A stretch of 21,305 bases of DNA from CAYMTN01 sp964393335 (GTDB lineage: Bacteria; Chloroflexota; Anaerolineae; Aggregatilineales; Aggregatilineaceae): contig CAYMTN010000077.1 of assembly GCA_964393335.1 (NCBI GenBank), positions 1 to 21,305 on the forward strand. The letters are read 5' to 3'. A program made the translations under genes and the position numbers. The notes under the pieces were generated by a model. The model saw only the letters and a list, made by a program, of their open reading frames with translations, searched no databases and was not told the origin of the DNA. This document shows, piece after piece, positions 1-8,356 of this stretch. Within the stretch, counting starts at the first letter, position 1, and every line of letters begins with the position of its first letter.

Positions 1-26
1 GGACCGGGATGAGGAGAGACCTTCCG

Positions 27-2522
27 ATGTCGAATAAGATGGAGCGCTTTACCCAACGCGCTCGACGCGTTTTGAGCCTGGCTCAAGAAGAGGCCGAGCG
101 TATGCAGCACAATCATATCGGCACCGAGCACCTGTTGTTGGGCTTGATGCGCGAAGAAGGTGGTGTGGCGGGGCGCGTCTTGCGTGAATTGGGGCTGCGC
201 CCTAACCAGGTAGAGCAAATTGTCGAACGCCTGACCGTTGCCAATAAACGTCCGGGCGTCACTCGCATGGATCTGTCGCCCGCTACCAAGCGCGTGCTTG
301 AACTGGCTGTTGACGAAGCGCGCCGGATGGGGCATCACTATATTGGCACCGAACACCTGCTGTTGGGCCTGGTTCGCCACACGGACGGGGTCGCCATGGA
401 CGTGTTCAAAGAACTGAAGATCAGCCCGGATGAGATTCGCCGCCAGACACGCCGCGTGCTGCAAGAGAATCCGTTGCAGTCCCCGCGCCGGACGAGCGAA
501 TCACCGATCGATCGCCCCAGCCGGACGTCGGCCAAAACGCCGCTGGTGGACCAGCTCGCCACCGACCTGACGGCGCTGGCCGAAGAGGGCAAACTGGACC
601 CGGTGATCGGTCGCCAGATGGAGATCGAGCGCGTGATCCAGATTCTCAGCCGCCGCCAGAAGAACAACCCCGCGTTGATCGGAGAGCCAGGCGTCGGCAA
701 AACGGCCATCGTCGAAGGACTGGCCCAGCGCATCGTCAACCAGGACGCGCCCGCGCCGCTGTTGGGCAAACGCGTTTTGCAGTTGGACGTTGGCTCGCTG
801 GTCGCTGGCACGATGTATCGCGGCCAGTTCGAGGAACGCCTCAAGCGCGTGATCGAAGAACTGAAGCAGGCCGAAGCGATCCTGTTCATCGACGAGGTAC
901 ACATGCTCGTCGGGGCGGGGTCGGCTGGCAGCAGCGTCGATGCCGCGAACATCCTCAAGCCCGCGCTGGCGCGGGGCGAGCTGCAATGCATCGGCGCGAC
1001 GACGCTGGATGAATACCGCCGCCACATCGAAAACGACGCGGCGCTCGAACGCCGTTTCCAAAAGGTGATGGTCGAAGAACCGACCATCGAAGAAACGATC
1101 GAGATTTTGCACGGCGTGCGCGAGCCGTATGAAGAGCACCATAACCTGGAAATCACCAACGAGGCCATCGACGCGGCGGCGAATCTGTCCGCCCGTTATG
1201 TGCCGGATCGTTTCCTGCCGGATAAAGCCATCGACCTGATCGACGAAGGCTCCAGCCGCGTGCGGATGTACAAGTCGCCGGAGTCGTCGCGCGTCAAGCG
1301 GGTTGAGTCCGATCTGACGTCGGCCCGTGAAGATTTAGCGATGATGGGCGACGAGCTGTCCGAAGACGAGCGCGAGAGCTTGCAGGAGCGCATTCAAGAA
1401 CTTGAAAGCGAGATGGATGCCTTCCGCGTTCACTGGAATCCTGAAACGCAGCGCGCCCGCCTGACGGCGGAGGACGTGGCCGAGGTCGTCGGCATGTGGA
1501 CCGGCATTCCGGTCACGACCATCGCGCAGGAAGAATCCGAGCGCCTGCTGCAAATGGAAGAGGAACTCCACAAGCGCATCGTCGGCCAAAACGAAGCCAT
1601 CGACGCGATCAGCAAAGCGGTACGCCGCGCGCGCGCCGGGTTGAAGGACCCGCGCCGCCCGATTGGGTCGTTTATCTTCCTGGGGCCGACGGGTGTCGGC
1701 AAAACCGAGCTGACCAAGGCGCTGGCCGAGTTCATGTTCGGCAGCGAAGACGCCTTGATCCAGCTTGACATGAGCGAATTCATGGAGCGGCACACCGTCG
1801 CGCGGCTGACCGGCGCACCTCCCGGTTATGTCGGTTACGAAGACGCCGGGCAGCTCACCGAAGCGCTGCGCCGCCGCCCGTACAGCATCGTCGTGTTTGA
1901 CGAGATCGAAAAGGCGCACCCCGAAACGTTCAACATGCTGCTTCAGATCATGGAAGAAGGACATTTGTCGGATGCGCGGGGCCGCCGCGTTGATTTCCGC
2001 AATGCCATCATCATCATGACCAGCAACGTCGGGGCGGAGATGATCAAAAAGGGTACGACGTTGGGCTTTGGGCTGCCGGACAGCGCCCAGCCCGCCGACG
2101 ACCGGGATTACGCCGACATGCGTAAATCCGTGATGGATAGCCTGCGCCGCGCCTTCCGTCCGGAATTCCTGAACCGGGTGGATGCGACGATTGTCTTCCG
2201 CGCGCTGTCGAAGGAAGAGATCGCGCAGATCGTGGACCTCGAACTGAAAAAGGTCAACGCCCGGCTGTCCGAACGGGCCATCTCGCTGAAAGCGAGCGAA
2301 GCGGCACGCCTCTACCTGGCCGATAAGGGCTTCGACCCGGACTTCGGCGCGCGCCCGCTGCGCCGCCTGATCACCAATCTGGTTGAGGACAAACTTTCGG
2401 ACGTGATCCTGGCCGGTGATGTCAAGTTGGGCAGCGCCGTGCTGGTTGATTATGACGCCGAAAAGGACGAGATCACGTTCAGCGAAACACAGCCCGAAGA
2501 CCCGGTCGGCGAACCGGCCTGA
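27..2522 (+). CDS. clpC: ClpC-type AAA+ unfoldase of the Clp protease
   Basis: Hsp100 ATPase that unfolds substrates and feeds them to ClpP in the cytoplasm. It is 831 aa, the usual ClpC size. Two N-terminal Clp-N repeats lie at about residues 5-145. AAA-1 has Walker A GEPGVGKT (219-226), Walker B ILFIDEVH (from 285) and pore loop GTMYRG. AAA-2 has Walker A GPTGVGKT (553-560), Walker B VVFDEIEKAH, pore loop GYVGYED and sensor-2 GARPLRR. An LGF tripeptide (about 679-681) matches the ClpP-docking loop, which supports a proteolytic rather than ClpB-like role. The middle domain (about 425-465) is short and coiled-coil-like; I do not see the classic UVR signature of Firmicutes ClpC. I chose the ATG at 27 over the one at 9 because GAGGAGAG (11-18) is a good ribosome-binding site for it and MSNKMERFTQRA is the typical ClpC start. 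No ctsR or mcs genes are visible nearby. Confidence 0.95.
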   Translation: MSNKMERFTQRARRVLSLAQEEAERMQHNHIGTEHLLLGLMREEGGVAGRVLRELGLRPNQVEQIVERLTVANKRPGVTRMDLSPATKRVLELAVDEARRMGHHYIGTEHLLLGLVRHTDGVAMDVFKELKISPDEIRRQTRRVLQENPLQSPRRTSESPIDRPSRTSAKTPLVDQLATDLTALAEEGKLDPVIGRQMEIERVIQILSRRQKNNPALIGEPGVGKTAIVEGLAQRIVNQDAPAPLLGKRVLQLDVGSLVAGTMYRGQFEERLKRVIEELKQAEAILFIDEVHMLVGAGSAGSSVDAANILKPALARGELQCIGATTLDEYRRHIENDAALERRFQKVMVEEPTIEETIEILHGVREPYEEHHNLEITNEAIDAAANLSARYVPDRFLPDKAIDLIDEGSSRVRMYKSPESSRVKRVESDLTSAREDLAMMGDELSEDERESLQERIQELESEMDAFRVHWNPETQRARLTAEDVAEVVGMWTGIPVTTIAQEESERLLQMEEELHKRIVGQNEAIDAISKAVRRARAGLKDPRRPIGSFIFLGPTGVGKTELTKALAEFMFGSEDALIQLDMSEFMERHTVARLTGAPPGYVGYEDAGQLTEALRRRPYSIVVFDEIEKAHPETFNMLLQIMEEGHLSDARGRRVDFRNAIIIMTSNVGAEMIKKGTTLGFGLPDSAQPADDRDYADMRKSVMDSLRRAFRPEFLNRVDATIVFRALSKEEIAQIVDLELKKVNARLSERAISLKASEAARLYLADKGFDPDFGARPLRRLITNLVEDKLSDVILAGDVKLGSAVLVDYDAEKDEITFSETQPEDPVGEPA

Positions 2523-2550
2523 TCCAGACCGGCTATCAGCAGCCTATTCT

Positions 2551-2583
2551 GAGCGGCTCCCTCTTACGGGGGCCGCTCGTTGA
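2551..2583 (+). terminator. Hairpin terminator after clpC
   Basis: An 11-bp stem (2551-2561 pairs with 2568-2578, one G-U pair) closes a 6-base loop. It starts 28 bases after the clpC stop. The U-tract is weak (GTTGATT), so termination may be partial. Confidence 0.6.
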
Positions 2584-2633
2584 TTCAAACCGGATTATCA
2601 CATCCCTTAAACAACTATTTTATGCGGTATCTA

Positions 2634-2661
2634 TTCGCAGGCTGACCAGTAATGTTATAAT
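2634..2661 (+). promoter_or_regulatory. Sigma-70-like promoter for the response regulator
   Basis: A perfect TATAAT (2656-2661) is preceded at 16 bases by TTCGCA (2634-2639, four of six matches to TTGACA). It lies after the clpC terminator and about 60 bases before the response regulator start, so this gene probably has its own transcription unit. Confidence 0.6.
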
Positions 2662-2724
2662 GCGTAATTAAGGGAATGATACGCAGTTACCAGACCATGC
2701 CGAGTGACTAGAGTGGGGTGAAAC

Positions 2725-3105
2725 ATGGGCTACTCGATTCTAATTGTGGATGATGATCAGGAACTACGTCGTTTGTACCGCACGATTCTGGAACGCGAAG
2801 GGTATACGGTAGACGAAGCGAGCAACGGGGCCGAAGCGCTCAAGTACCTGATGAGCTACACGCCGGACGTGCTCGTGATGGACATGCTCATGCCGATGCT
2901 GGGCGGCGAATCGGTGATGAAGCGCATCCAGCAGATGCCGAGCCTGGCCGCTATGCGGATCGTGATCCTGACGGCGTATCCCCGTTTCCGCGAGTCGGCC
3001 CAGTTCTTGCAGGCCGATCAATTCCTGGTGAAGCCGATCAAGCCGAATGACCTCGTGCAGGCCATCCGGGTCACCCTGTCTGAGGATGGGGCCTCTGATT
3101 CGTAA
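2725..3105 (+). CDS. Single-domain response regulator (CheY/Spo0F-like receiver)
   Basis: 126 aa, a receiver domain only. The acidic pocket is D9-D10-D11, the phosphoacceptor is D53 (VLVMDMLMP), the conserved Thr is T83 and the conserved Lys is K103 in the VKPI motif, so all the phosphorylation residues are present. There is no DNA-binding or enzymatic output domain, so it must act by protein contact, as a phosphorelay intermediate or an adaptor. No histidine kinase is adjacent; the only kinase in the window is the PAS kinase at 16457, about 13 kb away, and pairing the two would be a guess. A G-rich ribosome-binding site (around 2713-2719) precedes the ATG, and a strong promoter lies upstream. 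Confidence 0.9.
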   Translation: MGYSILIVDDDQELRRLYRTILEREGYTVDEASNGAEALKYLMSYTPDVLVMDMLMPMLGGESVMKRIQQMPSLAAMRIVILTAYPRFRESAQFLQADQFLVKPIKPNDLVQAIRVTLSEDGASDS

Positions 3106-3141
3106 GGTGACACGTCCGTTTTGTGTCAGCATACAGAAAAG

Positions 3142-3166
3142 CAGCGTCGGAACGGCGCTGTTTGTG
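3142..3166 (+). terminator. Possible weak terminator after the response regulator
   Basis: A 7-bp stem (3142-3148 with 3154-3160, one G-U pair), a 5-base loop and a short TTTGTG tail. It lies 37 bases past the stop. The U-tract is poor, so this call is tentative. Confidence 0.35.
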
Positions 3167-3181
3167 CGTAGGGGAAAGCAC

Positions 3182-3210
3182 TGGTCACCCGGCCTGTGCC
3201 GCGCTACAAT
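3182..3210 (+). promoter_or_regulatory. Putative promoter of the secreted SH3-like protein gene
   Basis: TGGTCA (3182-3187), a 17-base spacer and TACAAT (3205-3210). The -10 box matches the TACAAT form also seen upstream of the nucleotidase at 13145. The start codon follows about 40 bases later. Confidence 0.45.
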
Positions 3211-3251
3211 CGCACTGACACACAAACGACGTGTTCGTGATGGGGCCTGTC

Positions 3252-4265
3252 ATGCAAAACAAACGGCGATTTGTCGCGGTGATGGGGGTTGGCCTGTGCC
3301 TGCTGGCCGCGTTCGCCGGGCCGGTGATGGCTGCGCCGGAGAACCAGCCGCCCTCGCCCACGCCGCCCGGCGTGATTGACGCGCTGGTTGCGGTTGAGCG
3401 GGCGGTGGTTTTCGCCGCGCCGGAGCGCACCGCCGAGCCGCTGACCTACGTCTATGAGCGCGAGCGGATTCCCGTGTACGGGCAGACGCCGGACGGCGTA
3501 TTTTTGCTGACGACGGTGGACACGCTCGACGGGTGGGTGCTGCGCGCGCAGGTCGATCTGAACGGCGACCTGGCGCAGGTGCCCGTGATCGTCTCCCCGG
3601 CGCTGGCTGTACACGTGACGCTGACGCCGACCCTGACGATCACGCCGTACCAGCCGCCCACGCCGGTGACGGTGGTCCCCTCTCCGACGCGCGCCCCCAC
3701 GCGCACGCCCCAACCGGGCGCGGACACCGGCGCGGACTCCAATATGCCGCTGCTGCCGGGCGTGCCGCCGCCGGTCACGCTGACGCTGCCACCGGGGTGG
3801 GAATCGGTCGATCTGGTGGTGCCGCTGCGCACGTTTGACGGCGAGCTGCACGACGCGCCGCTGACGATCTACTTCGGCCCGCTGGCGGAGGGCGTCAACG
3901 GTTACGTGTACCTGTACTGGGGCTTCCCCGGCACGGTCGATTACATCACCCAGGAGTATAATCCCTGGGCGGACGGCGTGCAGATTTTGCGCGGGTCGCT
4001 GGTCGGGGAATCGTGCAACCTGGGGCGCTACGACCAACGTGTGTTTCAGGTGGGCGAGTACGAGGGCGTCGGGGCGTATTACCAGGCGTCAGAGTGTGAC
4101 GACGAGGCCAGCACTGCCGGCTGGTTCGTGTCGCTGCGTGTGGATACGATCCCGTTTGCGTTTTTCACGGCGGTTGAGCCGTGGGACGCGTTGAACGATT
4201 ATCAACTTGTGTTGCAGACCCTTCTGGATTCGGTGACGTTTACCGCGCTGGACGCGGCGAATTGA
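3252..4265 (+). CDS. Secreted protein with SH3-like domain, Thr/Pro linker and unknown C-terminal domain
   Basis: 337 aa from the ATG at 3252. I preferred this over GTG 3231 and ATG 3240 because it gives a clean signal peptide: basic QNKRR, a hydrophobic core, and a cleavage site near PVMA-AP (residues 27-28). Residues about 40-105 resemble a bacterial SH3 fold (conserved pattern ending DGWVLRAQVDL). Residues about 118-175 are a Thr/Pro-rich linker typical of extracellular proteins. The remaining ~160 residues are rich in aromatics and contain two Cys (in ESCNLG and SECDD) that could form a disulfide. I do not recognise this C-terminal domain. The protein probably acts at the cell envelope or is released. 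It has its own putative promoter, and the exonuclease gene follows 25 bases after its stop. Confidence 0.7.
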   Translation: MQNKRRFVAVMGVGLCLLAAFAGPVMAAPENQPPSPTPPGVIDALVAVERAVVFAAPERTAEPLTYVYERERIPVYGQTPDGVFLLTTVDTLDGWVLRAQVDLNGDLAQVPVIVSPALAVHVTLTPTLTITPYQPPTPVTVVPSPTRAPTRTPQPGADTGADSNMPLLPGVPPPVTLTLPPGWESVDLVVPLRTFDGELHDAPLTIYFGPLAEGVNGYVYLYWGFPGTVDYITQEYNPWADGVQILRGSLVGESCNLGRYDQRVFQVGEYEGVGAYYQASECDDEASTAGWFVSLRVDTIPFAFFTAVEPWDALNDYQLVLQTLLDSVTFTALDAAN

Positions 4266-4290
4266 CCCGGTCCCGGCAACGGAGTGAGCG

Positions 4291-4857
4291 TTGGCAGGAC
4301 GACTGGACCATCTGATTGTGATCGACGTTGAGGCGACGTGCTGGGACGGTGAGCCGCCAGCGGGGCAGGAAGCAGAGATTATCGAGATCGGCGTGTGTGA
4401 GCTGGATATCAACAGCGGCGAGCGTGTCGCCCGGCAGAGTATCCTGGTCAAGCCGGAACGCTCGGAGGTCAGCCCGTTTTGCACGCAGTTGACCACGCTC
4501 TGCCCGGAGCAGGTCGCGGCGGGCGTGTCGTTTGAGCGCGCGTGCCGCATCTTGCGCCGCAAGTATCGCACCGGGGACCGGACGTGGGCCAGCTACGGCG
4601 ACTACGACCGCCGCCAGTTCGAGCGCCAATGCCAGGCGCGCGGCATCCCGTATCCTTTTGGCCCGACGCATATTAATGTCAAGAATCTGGTGGCGGTGCT
4701 GAACGGGCTGCGGCGCGAGATCGGCCTGGAAGCGGCGCTGGCGCTGCTCCACCTGCCGCTCGAAGGCACGCACCATCGCGGCGTGGACGACGCGTGGAAC
4801 ACCGGCCTGATCCTGTCCCGGCTGATCATGCAGCGCCGCGCCGATCTGACGCCGTGA
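4291..4857 (+). CDS. DEDDh 3'-5' exonuclease, ERI-1/KapD-like
   Basis: 188 aa, a compact RNase-T-fold exonuclease that probably trims 3' ends of RNA or DNA with two metal ions. All five catalytic residues are visible: D12 and E14 (IDVEATCW), D104 (SYGDYD), H162 and D167 (HRGVDD, the His-plus-five-Asp spacing of ERI-1). The DVEATCW motif and the final HxGxDDAxN motif separate it from the epsilon subunit of Pol III and place it with the ERI-1/KapD branch. The start is a TTG at 4291, chosen because GGAG (4281-4284) is well spaced before it and no in-frame ATG precedes motif I. It may be cotranscribed with the secreted protein gene upstream. The natural substrate cannot be read from the sequence. 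Confidence 0.85.
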   Translation: MAGRLDHLIVIDVEATCWDGEPPAGQEAEIIEIGVCELDINSGERVARQSILVKPERSEVSPFCTQLTTLCPEQVAAGVSFERACRILRRKYRTGDRTWASYGDYDRRQFERQCQARGIPYPFGPTHINVKNLVAVLNGLRREIGLEAALALLHLPLEGTHHRGVDDAWNTGLILSRLIMQRRADLTP

Positions 4858-4907
4858 GGGCGCTGGGCCTCGAAAAGTCACTGTACAAATCATTGACGCA
4901 GGAGTAC

Positions 4908-5810
4908 ATGTTGAAACGACGGAACATGAAGATACGTTTGGCCTTATTCACCCTGGTGATCGCCGGGGTATTGGGCGCTCCCTTGTGGGCGGCAGCGGCT
5001 CCCGGCGAGGCGGGACCGGTCAGCATCACGCTGGAGTTCGACCGGATTGCGCAGGGAGACGTCGGCATTGTGCGCGTGAACGGGTCGGATATCGCCGCCG
5101 TGCGCGCGGTATTTCAAGAACGCGTCTTTAATTTTTACCAGGATGGACGTGGGTGGGCCGGCCTGATCTCGGCGGACATGGAATCGGACATCCAGCCGTA
5201 CACGATGCAGGTCTGGATTCAATACAACGACGGCACCGGCGAGCGTGTCGATCAGCAGATTGAAGTGGGTTCTGGCGGGTTTGGCAGCTCGAATGTGCCG
5301 CTCTCGGCCTCGCTGACACCGCTGCTCGACATCGACGTTGAAAATGCCGAAATGGATCGCCTGTTTGACATCTTCGACCGCTTCACCCCGGAACGGTATT
5401 GGGAAGACCAGGGCTTTGTGCTCGCCAGCGATGTGACCCAGATCGGCTGGTTTGGCACCTGGCGGTTGTACAACGGCACGTATTGGCGGCGGCATACCGG
5501 GCTTGACCTCCGTATGCCCATCGGCACGCCGGTCACGGCGGTGGCGAGCGGGCGTGTGATGCTGGCCGAAGACATGGCGATTCGCGGCGGTTATATCCTG
5601 ATCGATCATGGCTGGGGCGTTTACAGCGGGTACGCTCATCTCTCCAAAAAACTGGTCGTGCCGGGGCAGTGGGTGCGGCAGGGGGACGTGATCGGGTTGA
5701 GCGGGCTGAACGGGCGCTCGGCGGGCGCGCATCTGCATTGGGAGATGGCGGTCGGCGGCGCGTGGGTCGATCCGGTCGCTTTTGTCGCGCTCGGCCTGGG
5801 CGGTCAATGA
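4908..5810 (+). CDS. Secreted M23 family metallopeptidase (LytM-like)
   Basis: 300 aa. The N-terminus (MLKRRNMKIR and a hydrophobic stretch ending LWAAAAPG, cleavage near residue 31) is a signal peptide. Residues about 37-121 look like a beta-sandwich, Ig-like domain. The C-terminal LytM domain has the zinc ligands H196 and D200 (HTGLD), catalytic H244 (GYAHLS) and H277 (HLHWE). It is expected to cut peptidoglycan cross-bridges or other peptides outside the membrane. The ATG at 4908 follows GGAG at 4901-4904; spacing is short, so the ATG at 4926 is an alternative that would keep the signal peptide. The longer upstream extension overlaps the exonuclease gene and is unlikely to be translated. 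The heptamer array at 5811 begins at the base after its stop codon. Confidence 0.9.
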   Translation: MLKRRNMKIRLALFTLVIAGVLGAPLWAAAAPGEAGPVSITLEFDRIAQGDVGIVRVNGSDIAAVRAVFQERVFNFYQDGRGWAGLISADMESDIQPYTMQVWIQYNDGTGERVDQQIEVGSGGFGSSNVPLSASLTPLLDIDVENAEMDRLFDIFDRFTPERYWEDQGFVLASDVTQIGWFGTWRLYNGTYWRRHTGLDLRMPIGTPVTAVASGRVMLAEDMAIRGGYILIDHGWGVYSGYAHLSKKLVVPGQWVRQGDVIGLSGLNGRSAGAHLHWEMAVGGAWVDPVAFVALGLGGQ

Positions 5811-5845
5811 ACCGTTTACCGTTTACCGTAGACTGTTCACCGTTT
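5811..5845. repeat. Heptamer tandem repeat, five units
   Basis: Five contiguous 7-base units in exact phase: ACCGTTT, ACCGTTT, ACCGTAG, ACTGTTC, ACCGTTT. The first unit starts at the base after the M23 stop codon. The array fills half of the spacer before the NUDIX gene. It shares an ACCGNNN core with the arrays at 8327 and 9945. Confidence 0.8.
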
Positions 5846-5877
5846 GCCCGATCACGCATGACTGGCGGCTCAGGTCT

Positions 5878-6453
5878 ATGAAACCCTGGCAGGTGTTATC
5901 TCACGATGAACTGCTCGACTGCTCGCCCTGGTTGCGCGTCAGTGCCGAGCATGTCCGCCTGCCAAACGGCCACGAGATCGACGCCTTTTACCGCATCGAG
6001 ATGCCGGAATGGGCGCAGGTGTTCGCGCTGGGCGACGACGGGCGTGTCATCATGATCGAGCATTACAAGCACGGCGCCGGTTTGGTGTCGTTAGAACTGC
6101 CCGCCGGGTACCTGGACGCGGGCGAAGCGCCGGAAGTCGCCGCCCGCCGCGAACTGCTGGAAGAAACCGGCGTCGAAGCAGCGGCATGGCGCTACCTGGG
6201 CCGCTATTTTTTGGACGGCAACCGGGGCTGCGGGGCGTCACACATTTTTGTGGCGCGTCACGCGCGGCAGGTCGCCGCACCGCAGCGTGAAGCATCCGAG
6301 ATCATGGCGCAGCGCTGGCTGCCACTCGACGACCTGCGCGCGGCATGGCTTGGCGGGCGGATTCGTAATATTGCTACGGTGGGAGCCGTCGGGCTGGCGC
6401 TGGCCGTGCTGGAGGGGGACGATGCTTCACATTCGACCGGCCCAGACGGTTGA
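5878..6453 (+). CDS. NUDIX hydrolase, ADP-ribose pyrophosphatase-like
   Basis: 191 aa. The complete NUDIX box runs from G77 through E83, R91-E92, E95-E96 and G98 (GYLDAGE, then RELLEETGV), so the metal-binding helix is intact. The preceding SLELPAGYLD is the pattern seen in ADP-ribose and sugar-nucleotide pyrophosphatases, which makes hydrolysis of an NDP-sugar or ADP-ribose the likeliest reaction; the exact substrate is not resolved. I chose the ATG at 5878 because the upstream extension would translate the heptamer repeat and has no family similarity. The 3' end overlaps the GNAT gene by 32 bases, which suggests translational coupling. Confidence 0.88.
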   Translation: MKPWQVLSHDELLDCSPWLRVSAEHVRLPNGHEIDAFYRIEMPEWAQVFALGDDGRVIMIEHYKHGAGLVSLELPAGYLDAGEAPEVAARRELLEETGVEAAAWRYLGRYFLDGNRGCGASHIFVARHARQVAAPQREASEIMAQRWLPLDDLRAAWLGGRIRNIATVGAVGLALAVLEGDDASHSTGPDG

Positions 6454-7030
6454 TCTGCCGGGTATCGCCATCGTGCTGCACGACGCGTTCAGCGAGAAGA
6501 TGCGCGTCATCTTCGGTAAGAATCCCGAAACGGCCCACACGCTGCTTGAAGCGATGTACGCCGGGCCGGTGCAGCGCGGGTACGATGGCATCCTGGTGGC
6601 AGAGCGCGGCGGGCGCATCGTCGGCACGCTGGCGATAGAGCCGGTTTATTACACGTCGCACGAAAACCGCAGTTTTGAGTATATGGTGTTGCACGAATTG
6701 GGCTTGTTGGGTATGCTGCGGGCGGCGTTTTGTTTGTGGCTGATCAGCCATACACCGGACCCTGACGAGGCATACGTGGGCGATGTCGGCGTGGTCGCCG
6801 ACGCGCGGGGCGAAGGCATCGGGCGGCAGTTGATGGAAGGGGCCGAGCAGTGGGCAGTGAGCCACAACCGGGCGCGCCTGACGCTGTGGGTTGCCACGAC
6901 CAACCACCGCGCGATTCACGTCTATGAGCAGGCCGGGTACCGGGTCGTGAAAAAACGCTCCAGCCTGCTGATCCGGCTGGCCTTTGGCATCCGCCAGTGG
7001 TATTTCATGGAAAAACCGCTGAACCGTTAA
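6422..7030 (+). CDS. GNAT family N-acetyltransferase
   Basis: 202 aa, an acetyl-CoA-dependent acyltransferase. The acetyl-CoA pyrophosphate-binding motif is RGEGIG at residues 129-134, preceded by the VGDVGVVADA strand. N161 and Y168 (NHRAIHVYEQAGY) match motif B. The fold therefore looks complete. The region at residues 75-115 is hydrophobic and may form a substrate pocket or membrane contact; the substrate is unknown. The ATG at 6422 lies inside the 3' end of the NUDIX gene, after a G-rich stretch that can serve as ribosome-binding site. The stop codon sits inside a short remnant of the ACCG heptamer (7023-7035). Confidence 0.85.
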   Translation: MLHIRPAQTVDLPGIAIVLHDAFSEKMRVIFGKNPETAHTLLEAMYAGPVQRGYDGILVAERGGRIVGTLAIEPVYYTSHENRSFEYMVLHELGLLGMLRAAFCLWLISHTPDPDEAYVGDVGVVADARGEGIGRQLMEGAEQWAVSHNRARLTLWVATTNHRAIHVYEQAGYRVVKKRSSLLIRLAFGIRQWYFMEKPLNR

Positions 7031-7195
7031 CGTAGTTTATTCCACTGCTAACCGGCTTCTAAAATCAAGTAGATCGTTGTTTTACCTGGTCCGGCCATAC
7101 GTCACCTAGCACCGGTCGTAACTGTGTGTGTGGTTGCGTGTTATCACTCATGGTGGTGGTGAGCAGCCCGTTTTACAGGGGGATAGCGTTTTTAT
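7031..7195. other. Intergenic leader before the glycosyltransferase
   Basis: A 165-base gap. It opens with a degenerate heptamer remnant. TAAAAT at 7060-7065 could be a -10 box but has no good -35 partner. A G-rich stretch (7177-7183) before the next start is the only ribosome-binding candidate. I see no hairpin terminator or RNA gene. Confidence 0.4.
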
Positions 7196-8329
7196 ATGCG
7201 TGTTGCGCTTTTTACGGAGACATTTCTTCCCAAAGTCGATGGGATTGTCACCGTGTTGATCCTGCTGATGGATCACCTGATCCAGCGGGACATTGAGTTT
7301 ATGGTTGTCGCCCCGCGTATTGGCGACTCGGTGACGGAGTATCGCGGCAAAAAAGTCGTGGGCGTGCCGTCCATGACCTTTCCGCTCTACCCGGAACTCA
7401 AATTCGGCCCGCCGACGCTGGGTACGTACCGCGAAGTCAAAAACTTCAAGCCGGATATTGCCCACTTCATTCACCCGACGCTGGTCGGCACCGGCGGCAT
7501 GATGATGGCCAAACGCCTGAACATCCCGACTCTGGCGTCGTTCCACCTTGACCTGGCGAACCTGATGCAGTATCTCGGCCTGGGGTTTTTAGAGCGGCTT
7601 ATCTGGTGGTATACGCGCACGAATTTTAACGCCGCCGATTATGCGCTGGCCCCGTCGCGGCTGGTCCAGGAAGATATGCTGGCGCACGGCGTGCGCCAGG
7701 TCGGGCTGTGGCGCAGAGGCGTTGACGCGCAAAAATTCTCGCCGCAGCGTGCCAGCGCCGAGATGCGCTGGCGGTTGAGCGGCGGTCACCCGGAAGATAC
7801 CATTTTGTTATACGTCGGGCGCGTGTCGTCTGAAAAGCAGATCGACAAAATCCGCGCGGTGATCAAGCAGGTGCCCGGTACGCGGCTGGCGGTCGTGGGG
7901 AATGGCCCCGCTTACGGCGACCTGAAGCGGCATTTCGCCGGGACACCCGCCACCTTCATGGGATACATGCAGGGTGAGGAGTTGTGGTCGGCGTTTGCCA
8001 GCGCGGACGTATTCGTGTTTCCGTCGGCGCTGGAGACGTTCGGGCTGGTGCTGATCGAGGCGATGGCGTCCGGCCTGCCGGTCGTCACATCGCGCGTGGG
8101 CGGCGTGGACGACATGGTGCGCCCCGGCGTCAACGGCTACGTCTTTAACGTGGGTGATGTGCGCGGCCTGATCGACGGCGTGCGCGCGATCATGACCGAT
8201 CCGAGCAAGCGGCAGGTCATGGGCCGCAACGCGCGGCTGTACGCGGAAACGCAGTCGTGGCCCGCCATGATGGACGAGCTGATCACGTGTTATGATGACC
8301 TGATTACAGGTCGCCAGCCGTCGATTTAG
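7196..8329 (+). CDS. GT4 family glycosyltransferase, SQD2/MgtA-like
   Basis: 377 aa, a GT-B retaining glycosyltransferase with an NDP-sugar donor. The N-terminus MRVALFTETFLPKVDGIVT is typical of the SQD2 (sulfoquinovosyl transferase) and MgtA (mannosyltransferase) group that builds glycolipids. In the C-terminal donor domain R209 and K214 (GRVSSEK) should contact the diphosphate, and E280-x7-E288 (ETFGLVLIE) is the EX7E motif; GNGPAYGDL is also typical. The likely role is membrane glycolipid synthesis on the cytoplasmic face, but donor and acceptor cannot be assigned from motifs. No sqd1-like gene is visible in the window. The ribosome-binding site (AGGGGGA, 7177-7183) is 12 bases from the ATG, rather distant. 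The stop codon is the first part of a heptamer repeat and a strong terminator follows. Confidence 0.88.
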   Translation: MRVALFTETFLPKVDGIVTVLILLMDHLIQRDIEFMVVAPRIGDSVTEYRGKKVVGVPSMTFPLYPELKFGPPTLGTYREVKNFKPDIAHFIHPTLVGTGGMMMAKRLNIPTLASFHLDLANLMQYLGLGFLERLIWWYTRTNFNAADYALAPSRLVQEDMLAHGVRQVGLWRRGVDAQKFSPQRASAEMRWRLSGGHPEDTILLYVGRVSSEKQIDKIRAVIKQVPGTRLAVVGNGPAYGDLKRHFAGTPATFMGYMQGEELWSAFASADVFVFPSALETFGLVLIEAMASGLPVVTSRVGGVDDMVRPGVNGYVFNVGDVRGLIDGVRAIMTDPSKRQVMGRNARLYAETQSWPAMMDELITCYDDLITGRQPSI

Positions 8330-8347
8330 GCGGTAGGCGGTAGTGGA
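8327..8347. repeat. Heptamer tandem repeat, two perfect units plus a decayed one
   Basis: TAGGCGG, TAGGCGG, TAGTGGA, starting exactly with the TAG stop codon of the glycosyltransferase. On the minus strand this reads ACCGCCT, ACCGCCT, the same ACCGNNN pattern as the arrays at 5811 and 9945. Confidence 0.65.
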
Positions 8348-8356
8348 TTAACCAGG

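Noticed and set aside
338..1168. Long minus-strand open frames opposite clpC
   Set aside because: They lie wholly opposite a highly conserved gene, have low-complexity Ser/Arg-rich products and no ribosome-binding site; they are GC-bias shadows.
7031..7195. Possible small RNA or riboswitch in the gap before the glycosyltransferase
   Set aside because: No stable hairpin followed by a U-tract and no recognisable aptamer pattern could be seen.
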